Shown: one piece after another, positions 48,701 through 56,634 of the stretch
How positions within the stretch are numbered: position 1 is the stretch's first letter
Layout of the letters: each line of letters opens with the position of its first letter
Assembly: GCA_905160935.1 (NCBI GenBank)
Contig: CAJHZI010000429.1
Location: forward strand, 84,501 to 148,500
Direction of reading: 5' to 3'
Length of the DNA stretch: 64,000 nt
Source of the DNA: Enchytraeus crypticus
Lineage: Eukaryota > Annelida > Clitellata > Enchytraeida > Enchytraeidae
Position numbers and translations under genes: made by a program
Notes under the pieces: generated by a model
Seen by the model: only the letters and a program-made list of their open reading frames with translations
Database searches by the model: none
What the model was told of the DNA's origin: nothing

Positions 48701-49520
48701 CATATCAATGCTAACTGAAGGCTTTGCGGATGTGAAACAAAAGCAGTCCATCCATCAAATGATTACTCCATCATGTACTGTAAAATATGAACGTAACAGT
48801 TACACACCTGATTTCATAGGACTGTCACCCGTAAAGCTCTTTATCTGTTAATCAACAAAAGTAAACGAGAAATTCAATAAAAATTGATCAGTACTAAATG
48901 TTGTTCATTCAAAATTTAACAAGTTCTCTTAAAGCTGGCAAAGCTAATGTTAACGTCAGTTTCCTCACTCGAAAGCGATGTCAGTGATGGACGAGCTCAA
49001 GATTTGAACCCCGCACATACTGATCCGCAGTCAAATAGCTAAATAACTTAATAAATAATATTTTCCTTTCGCTTAACTATTTACATGAATGAAAAAGGAT
49101 GTCCGAGTAAGTCTACTTTAATTATTTTATTTCGATATTTTTATTATTTTAAAATTTCTTTTATTTTGAAATCACTTCTGCTTCATGATTATTGAATACC
49201 ACGGTTCAATGTTCTGACTGATATTTGCATGCTATTGTAATAGTATTTCTTGAAAATTTTGATGTACAGGGTTGTCAAACCCCTTTTAGTGTTCGAATAG
49301 CTAGAAATATAAATAATTTAATAATAACAACAACCAAACCTGTAAGGCTACTATTTAAACTAATGAGAAACAATTCAATGAGTGCACAGCTGTAGTGTAT
49401 TTTTATAGCAATTTTACGTCAGGTCTATGAAATAAGTCTAATTCATTGTTAAAGTCTACGCACTTACGCACACAAGCACACACACGCGCGGGCGCACAAA
49501 CACACACACATATATGAGCA

Positions 49521-49574
<54 letters not shown>

Positions 49575-52500
49575 GTATATTTTATAACTAAAATTAATCT
49601 AATAGCCGCTAACAATTGAAAATGCATGCTAGTAATTCTAAGGTTCTCCTGAATCTTATATTTCATATCGCAGCAGACAACCTCTAGTTTATTTTTAGAG
49701 GACAGACAGACAGCATCTAGAAACGACAGCAGAAATAGAAGTATACTAGTGAGAATTTACATCACAATTTTGATTAATTTCGATAAATGGTCTGATTCAA
49801 TTGACATCAGTTCTGAACGACCGATTGAGGTAGTGGCACAATCAGTAGGCTCTCCGGCTGCGAATCAGTAGGTACAGGGTTCAAATTCAGGTCATGCCCG
49901 TCACGGATAGGCTTTTGAAAGTTTAAAACATTAACTTCTGATTTTATATATTAGTATCGTTAACACTAATAATTTCATCATTAAATGAGAATTGTAAATT
50001 TTGTGTGATCCACTAAAGGAAGAGAGCATTGGTTGTTTGGTACAAACAAGTGACTTTGTTTTCTGTGCAACTATATCTGGAATCGAACCGGCTTGTTCAA
50101 GTTCATAAGTTATCAACAGAAAAATAGCTGAGTATAATGACTACATATGCACTAGAGATAGCTAATAGCTAGTTTATTAGCTATTTCACTATCTAATTTA
50201 TTACCTAGGCTAATCCTGGGTTCGGCCGTCACTGACATCGCTTTCGAGTGAGGAAACTGACATAACATTAGCTTTACCAGCTTTTTAGTTTATTAGCTAG
50301 TTTATTAGTTACTTTACTGGTTAGTTTACTAGCTAGTTTATTGGTTAGTATGGCTTAATAAAATAATTAGTTTATCAGCTAATTTATTAGCTGGCTTATT
50401 AGCTAGTTTATTTATCAATCGCAACATACATGTACAAACATAACATAGACACACAAACAATTTTAAATTGCAAATGCTATGCATTACTAAATAATTAATG
50501 AAGTTTTATTAACCCTTAAACATAGTAAAATTTATGTACTTCATAAGCGATTTTGAGGTTTCCTTGGTTCTTATGGTCATGTGACGCAGTCGTAAGTTCT
50601 TTGTAAGAACCGAATAAATGAAATGAATAGACGCTATTATCTTAAGGAAATTTAAGTGAATTGTAAAACATATAATTTGAACTTGTTAATGAATATCATT
50701 TGTGACGAAATCGACTGAAATGACGCACGTCCTGTTGAATTTATAAAATTTTCTAGAATGTGCGTTAAATCATTTCACTCGGAATGTATTTTCATAAGAA
50801 ATATTTCTAACATTTAGACATAATTGAGCAAAGGGATGTAGGATGATTCGATAACCCGAAAAGAAAAGAAAAGAAAAGAAAGGGAGAAAAAAAGTTTAGA
50901 GAAGATAACACAGAGAGTTAAAGAGAATAGAAATACAGAAAATAAAATTACAGCGAAAATATATCCTCAGTGAAAGAATTCATTATTTAATGTTTATACC
51001 ATGAATATGCAGTTATAGGCAGTGCAATGAGAGCAGAAATATTTAAGAAAATTCATGATCCTACCGGTGAGGGAGTAACTTCCAATTTTTCCAAATGTGG
51101 CATAACAACAGCGGTAAGGATGGGAGCCACATTCAATTCCTGAAATATCATTATAATAAATGTTTTATTGCAAGTAACATAACAGAACATTACAGAGTCA
51201 GGAAGCAATTATTTGCTTGTTCAAGACTAATCAGACTCTTAACTAAAACCAATTAATATTAATAACACCTCATAGTTCAATATACTGAAAACTACATTAT
51301 ACAAGTACATTTACCTAAGAGGGCCAGTGACCAACGGAGCCTATAACTATTTATATGAGTAAATTCTGATCAGTTGACTAGATGGCCTGATTTAAAGGAT
51401 AAGTTCCCCGTAGCAGTTAATGCCAGTTTTATTCGATGTGATACTAAAACTTCAAAGCCAGCAAAACGATAATTATATAAATAGAAGACTATCATCGCTC
51501 TATATGACAACATTAAGTACTAATAAGTAAAGTAAAATCTAATGGAAAGTTTGACTGCATAAATTATGGTAATATGGCTTCACGTTGACTAATCATTGAC
51601 AATTGACAGTTATTAATAGTTATTAATTGTCAGCATAATTAATTATTAATTAATTTGATTAATTAAAAACTCCCGAATTATATTGTGTCAATTTGTTTTT
51701 TTCAATATCTGCTTGTTTCGGTTCATATTTAACACACAGTAAGATCGATTTCCGATTACTCATTTTCTATTCATCACTTATGAAATAATTTAATTCATGA
51801 CTGAATTCCTTGCATATAGACACTGTTTCATAGGTTAATAAAGAAAAGAATCTTAATGAATTTCCTTCCCTTCAAGCGGCAGGCCCATGCCCATGGTACA
51901 TATACATGTACATACCCTTGAGTCTGTCTTCACGCTCCATATTGAGTACTCCATAGATCAACAAGTTAGTCCTTTTACAAAAGGCTATGCCTTACTCACA
52001 CCTTGCGCAGCCTAGATAACTTGGAAAGAATATGGCTTATAAGGTGGTTTCCCGCTGACTTCACCCGTTTATACTTTGAGACCTCTTACGACATATGCAG
52101 TTAACGGTTGGCCTATTCTTAATTATCCCGGACACATCACTAGTACTTAAACAACTTATTGATTAATATCGTAGGAAGGTTGATCAGCGAACTCTTAGCC
52201 AGGAGTTCAACCTTAGCTTTCATCTAAAATTAAGAGAAAACTAGAAGAAACGAAGAGAGATAGAGAGAGTGAGAGAGAGAAAGAGAGAGAGAAAGAGAGA
52301 TAGCTGACGGGTGAAATTTTTATTATCTTTCACACTATTAGAAAGTTCTTACCTGATTAGTTGCCAAATTATTTATCCTGCTTGAGCTAAGTGAATCATC
52401 TGGTATCAGTTTCTCTTCTGAACAGTCCTGACTATCGGAGTTTTCCAACTTCCAGTCAGCTTCTGAACCGGAAAAATCCTCTTTCAACACTCCGGAGGGA

Positions 52501-55500
52501 TTGCTGATATTTGATTCCAGGTTGTTGGAAATACTGCCAGTTGAAGTCGAGCTTTTAGTCGTGGGTAGGACTGTAGCAATGATGCTAGAAGTTCGTGGGA
52601 ATTCCCTAAGAATTGAATTCTGTCGGTTATTTCTAAAGCTACACACGCTACCTCCACTGCTAATATTGCTAGTGCTATGGAATAAGTCGTTGCAGTGTGG
52701 TACATTGCTGTTTGTGTTCATGTTGGTATGTTGAATTTGTGGATTTAGACTGTGCTCCGATTGAAGTGAGCCTTTGGTCGAGTTGAAAGGAGTCGTCGAG
52801 GCTTGCTGGGCAATGGAGCAGAAGTTGGTTTCTTCTACGCACACAGACCCAGCATTTGCAGAATTAATTTCCTCTGTGTTCTCAAAATTCCAAGCTTGGG
52901 CTGGCTGATCGAATTCACTTCCTACGTTCGTATCCATAGAATCAAAATTAACGTTTTCAGAATTGTTCGCAACGATATCGCAATTCAAATTATGGTTGTT
53001 TTGGTAGGAATTTGCAAAGTTGTAGGCGCAATTCGTATTACTGTAATTTCCAACATTTTCACAACGAGCCGATCCAAAATTATCAAATAAGAATGATTCA
53101 TCAAAACCATGGGCATTTTCAACAGCGCCGGAATTCAAACTATTGTGGCTTTTAGTTACATCTCCATATCTATCACAAGACTCCATTGGATCCTCAGTGT
53201 TTTGAAAATTTACTCCGTCAGTTGTTTCAATTGAAACAGAATTAGACGACGCATCATCTGATCCCCAAATCTCTTCTATTATATCGTCGAAGTTTCGTGT
53301 ATTGCTTGAAGCGTCTGAATTCATTCTTAAACTACATTTTGTTGTACTGCTCATCTCCAAAGTATTATAGTCATCTAAAACACTAACATTTGGTGCAGAA
53401 CTTGAAATTGTTATATTATTCACCAGAGAATTGCTATTAGATTCAAAGCCAGCATAAGGTGTCGTAAAGTTTATCATTCCACAATTCTCTGCTTCCTTCA
53501 TGGATGAAACAACGATGCAAGATGAACCAACTTTTCCTACTCCTGATTCTGAAAATATCACTTCACCGGACATTTCACAAGAAAACTGTTTTTCAAATTG
53601 ATTTGTCCAAATAGATTCATTTTGATGAATTCCAGATGGCTCATTCGCTAGCACATTTGGTTGAAAATAATTATTGTTTGAAATGTGTGCAGGTGGCTTC
53701 GCAGACTGGTGCTGCTGATGAATCGAAGGCGACTGTCGTTGAAAAGCCTTGCAAGCAGAAAGTTGATGTTGCGGAGCCTGGTGTCTCAGATTTCGTTGAT
53801 GAGTTTCTCGAACAGAAGAATGTTCTAGAACGACTGCTTGCTTCACAGCTTGTTGCAGGGAAATTTGTGGATTGCAGAACTGCATTTTCTGCTGGTGTTC
53901 AGAAGCTGATGTGTTCTGAGAGCGGTACGGCTGTACACAAGCATTGGTTGAATTTGTCACACACATATTTCGACAAGTTAAATGTTGAGGATCTGATGCT
54001 GTCCCTACAGCCTGACTGCTGTGTAGATAGTCTGAATTAAGCTGATTGGACACTTGTTGCATAGCCTGTTGATGCACTGATTGCTGATTGGGCAGCTGTT
54101 GTTCCGCCGACTTCTGATTGGACGGTTGTTGCCGTTGCATTAATTGTTGATTGCTCACTTGATGTATATGTTGATGGCGAAAAACAGACAGCTGCTTAGA
54201 TAATTGCGGCGGCTGATCTATTTGCTGATTGGTCGACTGTTGTAACTGACGAGGAACTAATTGCTGACTAGATATTTGCTGCTGCTGAAATAATTGCTGA
54301 TTGAACGATTGCTGCATAGGCTGATTCGACTGCTGTTGATATTTACTTCCTAATTGCTCTACCTCCTGCCGTCTATTGCCGGATTGAAGATCAAATGAGT
54401 TTTGTGAATACGCATTTGCTGACATCGTCTCAAAATCCAAAACACTTTTCATACATTCTGGAGGTTTAGCATTTGTAGAATATGTCACTGGTAATAGCTT
54501 AGTGGGGTATAATTCTTTTGCAGAATTCTGCTTACAGCATTGCATATAAGCACGATTAGTCAAACATTTCGATTCGTCTCGATGCTGCTTCGATGTTGAA
54601 TTCTGCCCACAAATTTGATCATCGTGAGGTTCTACATACATCTGCATCAATTCCTCTTTTTGTTTTTCAAGTTCATCTTCTGCTGATTCTTGTTCCAGTT
54701 TCTCTGTAATCATCTGCCCTGCGTACTGCTTCACAAGCTGTTGTTTCTGCAGCAGCAGCGGATCATTGTGATAACCGAATTGCTCATCGATAAAAGAAGT
54801 TTCGCTTGTTGATCCAGAAACATGATGTTCAAGACAGCAGCCGCTTTGTTGATCCTGAAAAAGTTGTGAGTTGTTAACACTCAGACGCTGCTTCACTGAA
54901 AGCTGATGGCAAAAGTCTGAGCCGGAATTATCTGAGATAGGAACACCCTGCTGTGGTAGCAGTGTTTGTTGTTCATTCTGTACTATGGCTTGCATTTGCT
55001 GTTGTTCAAAATAATTCTCCTCATCGGCTGCTGTATACGCGTGTTGTTCAGTGGTGTTTTTCTGTTGCACTTGTTGCCCATGTTTGACTTGTTGCAGCTG
55101 ATGCCGATTGTGACACACCTGTATACGATGCTCATTATGCCCTTCCTGTGACTGAATAGTATTTGAAAATGGCTGAAGTTTCCCATGCGAAGGTTCAATA
55201 CATTTTCCTACTGAAGGCTGTTGTTGAAAGGAGTTTGTCAATGCGACTTGCTGATGAATTTGATTCGACGATAAAACCTGATTTTGAATTTTGTTCATCA
55301 TCGATAATTGTGGCACTTGATTTGTCGTTAAGATTTGTTCTTGGATTGAATTATTTCGTATATGCTGTTGTTGAACAGTTTTAGACGGAATCATTTTATT
55401 TGAGTTTGCCAACAACGGTTCCTGTGGAATTTGTTGAACAGGCACTGACTGCGGCTTTTGTGAAATAAAAGTGTTCGAACTAGGCTGATTTCGAATCTGA

Positions 55501-55973
55501 TGCTCCGTCTGCATAATTGCCTGCTGTTGCTGGAAATCGCTAAATTCTGACTGACCTATTTGAGAAGTCTGATTTGCTTGCAGCTGAGCTTCAAAGGGAT
55601 CCCAAATTTGATTTGCCTGTGGTTGATATGACAAGAAAGCAGGAACATTGCTTTGGGTATTCAGTGAAAAATTCGTATTGCAGTCCGGGTCCAGTTGCAG
55701 CAGACATGGTTGTTGAACAAGTTGTTGAGATAAGTCTTGCTGGTTCACTTGGAACTCCTGATGCTGCTGTGGGTGCAGCGGATGTTGCTGTGGTAGAGAT
55801 TCAGAAAGATTTGTTTCCGGAAACGACAGACAATCTTGATCTTCGCGTGCCTGGATTGTCTCTGTTACTGCAGAAGAATCACAGGGATTAATGTTCGATC
55901 CCCAAATTGTAGGATCCTCAAATAAATCATCACTAAGTTCCCCGGCAGGACATGGTATAGGCACGACATCCAT
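24209..55973 (-). CDS. AFF: AFF/Lilliputian-like super elongation complex scaffold (18 coding exons, 2,968 aa)
   Basis: Minus-strand exons: 55973-52353, 51139-51065, 48844-48808, 47869-47791, 46070-45716, 45121-44975, 43487-43272, 42431-42147, 40985-38641, 37541-37250, 35466-35003, 34160-34097, 32730-32588, 31959-31894, 29269-29176, 28304-28131, 26641-26371, 24387-24209. Every junction is GT-AG and all phases agree, totalling 2,969 codons with TGA. Residues about 2640-2950 match the AFF C-terminal homology domain: [60 protein letters not shown] and [20 protein letters not shown]. Known AFF proteins hold P-TEFb and ELL together to release paused RNA polymerase II, and this domain mediates their dimerisation. 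The rest is low-complexity (Gln, Asn, Ser, Pro-Ala). Vertebrate AFFs are 1,160-1,310 residues, so this is more than twice as long. The N-terminal homology domain was not found. A CTAGATTCTCAG acceptor-like site one base before the ATG leaves room for an upstream exon. Confidence 0.8.
24402..24530 (-). repeat. SINE-E copy with (ATTG)n tail
   Basis: Minus strand: GGCGCCTGTTTGGGTAGAGT, GTCCCTGACATTGCCTTATG, core GAGGAACCGGACGTTAA, then ATTG repeats. The tail ends about 13 bases before the acceptor of the last AFF exon, within the likely branch-point region. Confidence 0.75.
24715..24775 (-). repeat. SINE-A 3' fragment
   Basis: Minus strand: CTGACATACTATTCGAGCAG and GAAACTTATGTTAAACTTGG, a diverged core without the tRNA-like head. 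Confidence 0.5.
25885..26085 (-). repeat. interspersed repeat G with poly(A) tail
   Basis: A run of about 29 T at 25888-25916 is the poly(A) tail in reverse. It then reads ACCCCGGTGTAAAGAACCTG, CCCGGCTACTCGAGGTC and CTTTGCAAAGTCATGG, as in the 21.4-kb copy. The tail suggests an insertion younger than its partner. Confidence 0.7.
26105..26285 (+). mobile_element. LINE 3'-end fragment
   Basis: Encodes [20 protein letters not shown] (near that), then [17 protein letters not shown], and ends CCATGGACCTGCCAGTAGGC followed by AGTGCAC. Same family as at 12.3 kb. It lies about 85 bases from the donor of AFF exon 17. Confidence 0.7.
26800..26962 (+). repeat. LINE tail with (GAT)n, then SINE-A fragment
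   Basis: ATGACCCTGGTTAAACTGG and GAATTCAAGGGATGATGAC lead into GAT units to about 26865. A SINE-A core piece follows (CACTGCCCCGCTTTCGAGC) to 26962. Confidence 0.6.
27955..28120. repeat. (ATTG)n-rich degenerate microsatellite
   Basis: Repeated GATTGATTGAT and TTGATTGACTG units directly downstream (on the minus strand) of the AFF exon 16 donor. It may be an expanded SINE-E tail, though no SINE body is attached. Confidence 0.7.
28525..28800. repeat. repeat H (+) followed by repeat F (-)
   Basis: Repeat H (GGAAGCCACCTAAGTGGCC, GAAAGGCATAGCC) to about 28660. Then inverted repeat F, whose minus strand has GGTCCAAAACGGTGTAAATT and GTGCCAATGTCATCC. Confidence 0.6.
29325..30225 (+). mobile_element. 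5'-truncated LINE, reverse-transcriptase C-terminal half
   Basis: Starts inside the RT at [15 protein letters not shown]. It then has the catalytic [19 protein letters not shown] in one frame to 29582. The frame shifts by one base in an A-run near 29570 and continues [17 protein letters not shown] to a stop at 30082. The 3' end is GAAATAAACGAGTGATGATG. It is a second copy of the 19-kb family, and lies in AFF intron 14 in antisense orientation. Confidence 0.88.
30340..30445 (+). repeat. possible tRNA-like SINE head
   Basis: GGTGGCTGAATAGGTTGAAC and CGAATTCAAAAACC weakly resemble A- and B-box spacing. There is no second copy in the window. Confidence 0.25.
30788..31066. repeat. (TA)n array with higher-order repeats, left of mariner-type element
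   Basis: TA dinucleotides punctuated at intervals by AGTATATACG, which makes a longer-period unit in the right half. It ends at the CAGGGTGAG start of the next element. Confidence 0.95.
31067..31825 (+). mobile_element. Tc1/mariner-like element with about 188-bp terminal inverted repeats, internally deleted
   Basis: Left repeat 31067-31254 and right repeat 31638-31825 match over nearly their whole length. They start AGGGTGAGTAAAAA and end inside near CAACCCCCCATTTTT. TA arrays flank both sides. Between them only the C-terminal part of a transposase remains (31291-31638). It lies in AFF intron 14, its right end about 70 bases from exon 14. Confidence 0.88.
31291..31638 (+). pseudogene. Tc1/mariner transposase fragment (C-terminal, inactive)
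   Basis: A 115-codon frame with the end of a DDE domain: [17 protein letters not shown] and [17 protein letters not shown]. The second catalytic Asp is replaced by Asn (QQN where QQD is normal). The third acidic position is the Asp of NPLDHY, 37 residues on, so the parent was a DD37D type. The helix-turn-helix region and first Asp are missing. Its stop codon touches the right terminal repeat. It cannot be active alone, but the ends may be mobilised by a related transposase. Confidence 0.85.
31826..31887. repeat. (TA)n beside the AFF exon 14 donor
   Basis: Uninterrupted TA run that begins six bases inside the intron, straight after the donor GTAACT of AFF exon 14. Confidence 0.95.
32203..32305. 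repeat. (TA)n then (GA)n microsatellite
   Basis: About 73 bp of TA followed by GA repeats in AFF intron 13. Confidence 0.95.
32521..32612 (-). repeat. 32-bp tandem triplication containing the AFF exon 13 donor
   Basis: GACCTATGAAGATTAAG begins at 32521, 32553 and 32585. On the minus strand each copy reads CTTAATCTTCATAG|GTC, the last 14 bases of exon 13 plus its 5' splice site. Only the copy at 32588 joins exon 14 in the frame that matches AFF proteins. Confidence 0.85.
32885..32945 (+). mobile_element. LINE 3'-end fragment
   Basis: ATCCCGACCCTGGTTAAACT, then GGGATTTAAGGGAAGATGAT, identical over most of its length to the tail at 59.5 kb. Confidence 0.65.
33262..33440 (+). repeat. SINE-D copy with (ATT)n tail
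   Basis: TTTTTGATCACCGGACCAGC and GTTTAGGATCTTTTTC match the copy at 37765. The core is deleted, and ATT/ACT repeats follow from 33363 to about 33440. Confidence 0.65.
33838..33976 (+). repeat. SINE-A copy
   Basis: GGAGCCAGTGGCGATGTC, GTGCGGGGTTCAAATCCTGG, and the core CTGACATCGCTATCGAGTGA ending in GACGTTAAC. It lies about 120 bases from AFF exon 12. Confidence 0.85.
34375..34497 (+). repeat. SINE-E copy
   Basis: TTTGGCGTCTGTTGGGGC, CAGACGTCCCTGATTTTG, core GAGGAACCGGACGTTAA, then TTCCTTATTGATTGC. Confidence 0.7.
34529..34625 (-). repeat. SINE-D 3' part with (ATT)n tail
   Basis: Minus strand: GTTGGGGACGTCTCTGAC, ATCATCCCAGGATGAGG, GACGTTAAACC, then ATT repeats. Confidence 0.7.
35860..35955 (+). 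repeat. tRNA-like SINE fragment, unassigned
   Basis: GCTCAGTGTGTAGAGGGTTC resembles an A box and GCAGGGTCGATTCC a B box about 50 bases on. There is no second copy here and no tRNA cloverleaf. Confidence 0.4.
36188..36268 (+). repeat. 12-bp triplicate and local 54-bp duplication (first copy)
   Basis: AGGCGCCCACCT occurs three times in tandem. The following block (GCGCCCACCAACCGAATGCC to GGTTTGGATCTTAGTG) recurs exactly at 36567-36620. Both lie in AFF intron 10. Confidence 0.85.
36350..36467 (+). repeat. SINE-A copy
   Basis: CGAAGTCGGTAAGACATTCG, GTGCGGGGTTCAAATCCTGG, then the core GAGGAAACTGACGTTAACC. It is nested between the two copies of the 54-bp duplication. Confidence 0.85.
36640..36792. 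repeat. (TA)n microsatellite
   Basis: About 150 bp of TA with CATG, CTCTAAA and CAG interruptions, in AFF intron 10. Confidence 0.95.
37093..37215 (+). repeat. SINE-A copy next to AFF exon 10
   Basis: Best consensus-like copy: GGAGCCAGTGGCGAAGTCGG, CGACCGCGGATCAGTATG, GTGCGGGGTTCAAATCCTGG and the core to GACGTTAACC. It ends 35 bases from the donor end of exon 10. Confidence 0.9.
37765..37992 (+). repeat. SINE-D copy, longest, with (ATT)n tail
   Basis: TTTTTGATCACCGGACCGGG, GGGTGAATTGATCTGTAG, GTCCCTGACATCATTC, GAAAACGGACGTTAAACC, then about 70 bp of ATT and AGT repeats. It lies in AFF intron 9. Confidence 0.8.
38263..38500 (-). repeat. SINE-B copy
   Basis: Minus strand: TGACAGATCCTGAGGTGAAT, GGTTTCGAATCCCAGCGCG, GACATTCACTGGACTGG and ATCAACATAGTTGATCATTT. 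In AFF intron 9. Confidence 0.85.
38641..40985 (-). CDS. AFF: AFF exon 9: Ser-rich and Pro-Ala-Asp-Ser repeat region
   Basis: The second-largest exon encodes 781 codons and part of another. It opens [17 protein letters not shown] Ser-rich block (about residues 1632-1680) may match the Ser-rich transactivation region of AFF proteins, which is inference. Basic clusters such as [10 protein letters not shown] and RRRCVKSP could be nuclear localisation signals. Near residues 2070-2140 units of PDSAPAP and PDSA recur irregularly. The donor is CAG|GTGAGT. The frame is open from acceptor to donor and no catalytic domain is seen. Confidence 0.8.
41147..41260 (-). repeat. SINE-A copy
   Basis: Minus strand: GGCTGGAGCCAGTGGCGATG, AGGTTCAAATCCTGGGCTCG, and the core CTGACATTGCTTTCGAGTGA. 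Confidence 0.85.
41376..41898 (-). repeat. 29-bp minisatellite repeating a 5' splice-site sequence
   Basis: About 18 units of 29-30 bp. On the minus strand each holds ACAAGGTATGTAATG or a one-base variant, the same as the donor of AFF exon 8 (CAGAAG|GTATGTAATA) 250 bases upstream in the same intron. Open frames across it are artefacts of a repeat length near a multiple of three. Confidence 0.93.
41905..42125 (+). repeat. SINE-B copy
   Basis: TGACAGATCCTAAGGTGAAT, CGTGGGTTCGAATCCCTGTC, CATTCATTGGACTGG and AACATAGTTGATCATTTCAC. It sits between the minisatellite and the AFF exon 8 donor, antisense to the gene. Confidence 0.85.
42463..42712 (-). repeat. (CT)n polypyrimidine tract before AFF exon 8
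   Basis: About 250 bp, almost wholly C and T on the coding strand (CTCTCACT units), ending some 30 bases before acceptor TGTTTTTGCAG of exon 8. Confidence 0.9.
43070..43152 (-). repeat. SINE-E fragment with (ATTG)n tail
   Basis: Minus strand: ATCCCTGACAGTGCCTTATG, GCGAGAAAAAGGACATTAG, then ATTGATTATTGATTG. Confidence 0.65.
44715..44830 (-). repeat. SINE-A copy, diverged
   Basis: Minus strand: CCAGTGGCAGCTTCGGCAGG, GGGTTCAAATCCTTATCTCG, and a decayed core ending AATGACGTTAAAACCGG. Confidence 0.65.
45716..46070 (-). CDS. AFF: AFF exon 5: Cys-rich 12-residue tandem repeats
   Basis: The exon joins exon 4 through a split Cys codon and encodes [17 protein letters not shown], then five copies of [12 protein letters not shown] (the last altered to GNKCS). 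It ends [20 protein letters not shown] before donor GTAATA. Four of the five 36-bp DNA units are identical, which indicates recent expansion. The repeat gives a CxxC pair at each junction (KCSSCS), but no zinc-binding domain is recognised. A hydrophobic antisense frame also crosses the repeat and is an artefact. Confidence 0.75.
46289..46442. repeat. 17-bp minisatellite
   Basis: Nine tandem copies of AATCTAGAAGAACGAAT, some with AATG in place of AATC, in AFF intron 4. Confidence 0.9.
46525..46663 (+). repeat. SINE-A copy
   Basis: GGAGTCAGTGGCGATGTCGG, GTGCGGGGTTCAAATCCTGG, and the core to GACGTTAACC, ending AGCTTTACCAGCTTTT. Confidence 0.85.
47060..47272 (+). repeat. SINE-B copy
   Basis: AACGTCATGAAGTTTTAAAT, CGTGGGTTCGAATCCCAGCC, CTCGGACATTTACTGGACTG and GATCATTTCACTATGATG. 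The closest to the inferred family consensus. Confidence 0.85.
47640..47790. repeat. (TG)n/(CG)n alternating purine-pyrimidine tract
   Basis: About 120 bp of GTGTGTATGTGTG with GCGCACATGTGCGTGCGCG, then GA repeats, ending at the donor of AFF exon 4. It has strong Z-DNA character by composition. Confidence 0.9.
48235..48370 (-). mobile_element. LINE 3'-end fragment
   Basis: Minus strand: CGTATTTGGACATGAAGAGG, GGAAGAGAGAGACGAGTGGA and CCATGGACCTGCCAGTAGGC followed by AGTGCGC. Same family as at 12.3 and 26.1 kb. Confidence 0.7.
48936..49040 (-). repeat. SINE-A copy
   Basis: Minus strand: GGGGTTCAAATCTTGAGCTC and the core CTGACATCGCTTTCGAGTGA followed by GAGGAAACTGACGTTAACA. Confidence 0.8.
49468..49575. 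repeat. (CA)n/(CG)n then (TA)n microsatellite
   Basis: CACACACACGCGCGGGCGCAC is followed by CA repeats and then about 48 bp of TA. In AFF intron 2. Confidence 0.95.
49824..49935 (+). repeat. SINE-A copy, diverged
   Basis: GAGGTAGTGGCACAATCAGT, GCGAATCAGTAGGTACAGGG, GGTTCAAATTCAGG, then a decayed core. Confidence 0.6.
50040..50112 (-). repeat. possible tRNA-like fragment
   Basis: Minus strand GCCGGTTCGATTCCAGATAT has a B-box match, but the 5' half is not convincingly tRNA-like. Confidence 0.25.
50205..50287 (+). repeat. SINE-A 3' fragment plus TAGTTTATTAGC repeats
   Basis: The core CTGACATCGCTTTCGAGTGA to AGCTTTACCAGCTTTT is followed by irregular TTAGCTAGTTTAT units to about 50410. Confidence 0.75.
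51483..51560 (+). repeat. repeat F fragment
   Basis: CATCGCTCTATATGACAACA and TTAAGTACTAATAAG align with the 5' part of repeat F. Diverged. Confidence 0.4.
51925..52150 (-). repeat. interspersed repeat H, reverse orientation
   Basis: CATAGATCAACAAGTTAGTC, TTTTACAAAAGGCTATGCC, AAGGTGGTTTCCCGCTGAC and GCAGTTAACGGTTGGCC. In AFF intron 1. Confidence 0.65.
52245..52305 (-). repeat. (CT)n tract (coding-strand view) in AFF intron 1
   Basis: GA-rich on the plus strand, about 50 bases past the donor of the large first coding exon. Confidence 0.9.
52353..55973 (-). CDS. AFF: AFF first coding exon: 1,207-residue Gln/Asn-rich region
   Basis: One uninterrupted exon from ATG ([20 protein letters not shown]) to NNLATNQ and donor GTAAGA. 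Residues about 60-820 are very rich in Gln, with QQ pairs and QQLxQQ patterns. Residues about 850-1150 shift to Asn and Ser (for example [18 protein letters not shown]). No globular domain is evident. The bias suggests a prion-like or condensate-forming activation region, which is inference from composition. Drosophila Lilliputian also has Gln-rich tracts. It is tied to the rest of the gene by matching splice phases and not by homology. A plus-strand frame at 53636-54040 lies wholly inside and is a shadow. Confidence 0.75.
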
Positions 55974-56384
55974 ACTGAGAATCTAGTTACGGGTTTTTAC
56001 GCGATATCCTCAAGGTTACATAATATCAAATAACTTGATTGTTAGTATTCGGCCTCGAATTCTGAAGAATATAAAGAGCTGTCAATACATATAAACACTT
56101 TTCAAATATTACCGACTGGAACAGTAAAATTCTGCTTCTTACTATTAGTTATTTATTTATTTCATTTACTATTGCAATCAACCGTTCATATAGGTCTAAT
56201 ATTATATGTCAATCCTGATGATGGGCCTATGTTTCTATCATAGCTTGTTAAGGTCTTTATGTAGGTACATTTATAAATAAAAGTGTTATTAAAAAATCCC
56301 TATTCCTCAAAATAACTACATGTAAAATATAAATTTGCATCATTCACACAAGCAATAGGACTAAGCTTGTTTATTGTAATCCAT

Positions 56385-56527
56385 TTTGAGTTCAATATTC
56401 ACATTCCAAAATCAATATTCACTTCCAAAATCAATATTCACATTCCAAAATCAATATTCACTTCCAAAATCAATATTCACATTCCAAAATCAATATTCAC
56501 TTCCAAAATCAATATTCACTTCCAAAA
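56385..56527. repeat. 19/20-bp alternating minisatellite upstream of the AFF ATG
   Basis: Units of ATTCCAAAATCAATATTCAC alternate with a form one base shorter, about seven in all, some 410 bases upstream of the AFF start. Confidence 0.9.
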
Positions 56528-56582
56528 GTAACTCAGCAAGCTTCATAATGTTTATTAAGCCACACGTTAAGAGCTACATAAG

Positions 56583-56634
56583 CCTTTAATCAATCAATCA
56601 ATAAGAAATTAACGTCCGGTTCTTCGTTAAACGT
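56583..56634 (-). repeat. SINE-E 3' fragment
   Basis: Minus strand: GAAGAACCGGACGTTAATTT, then ATTGATTGATTG. Confidence 0.6.

Noticed and set aside
53636-54040. Plus-strand open frame of 134 codons inside the large AFF exon
   Set aside because: It lies opposite the Gln-rich coding sequence, where CAG/CAA repeats keep antisense frames open, and no homology or splice structure supports it.
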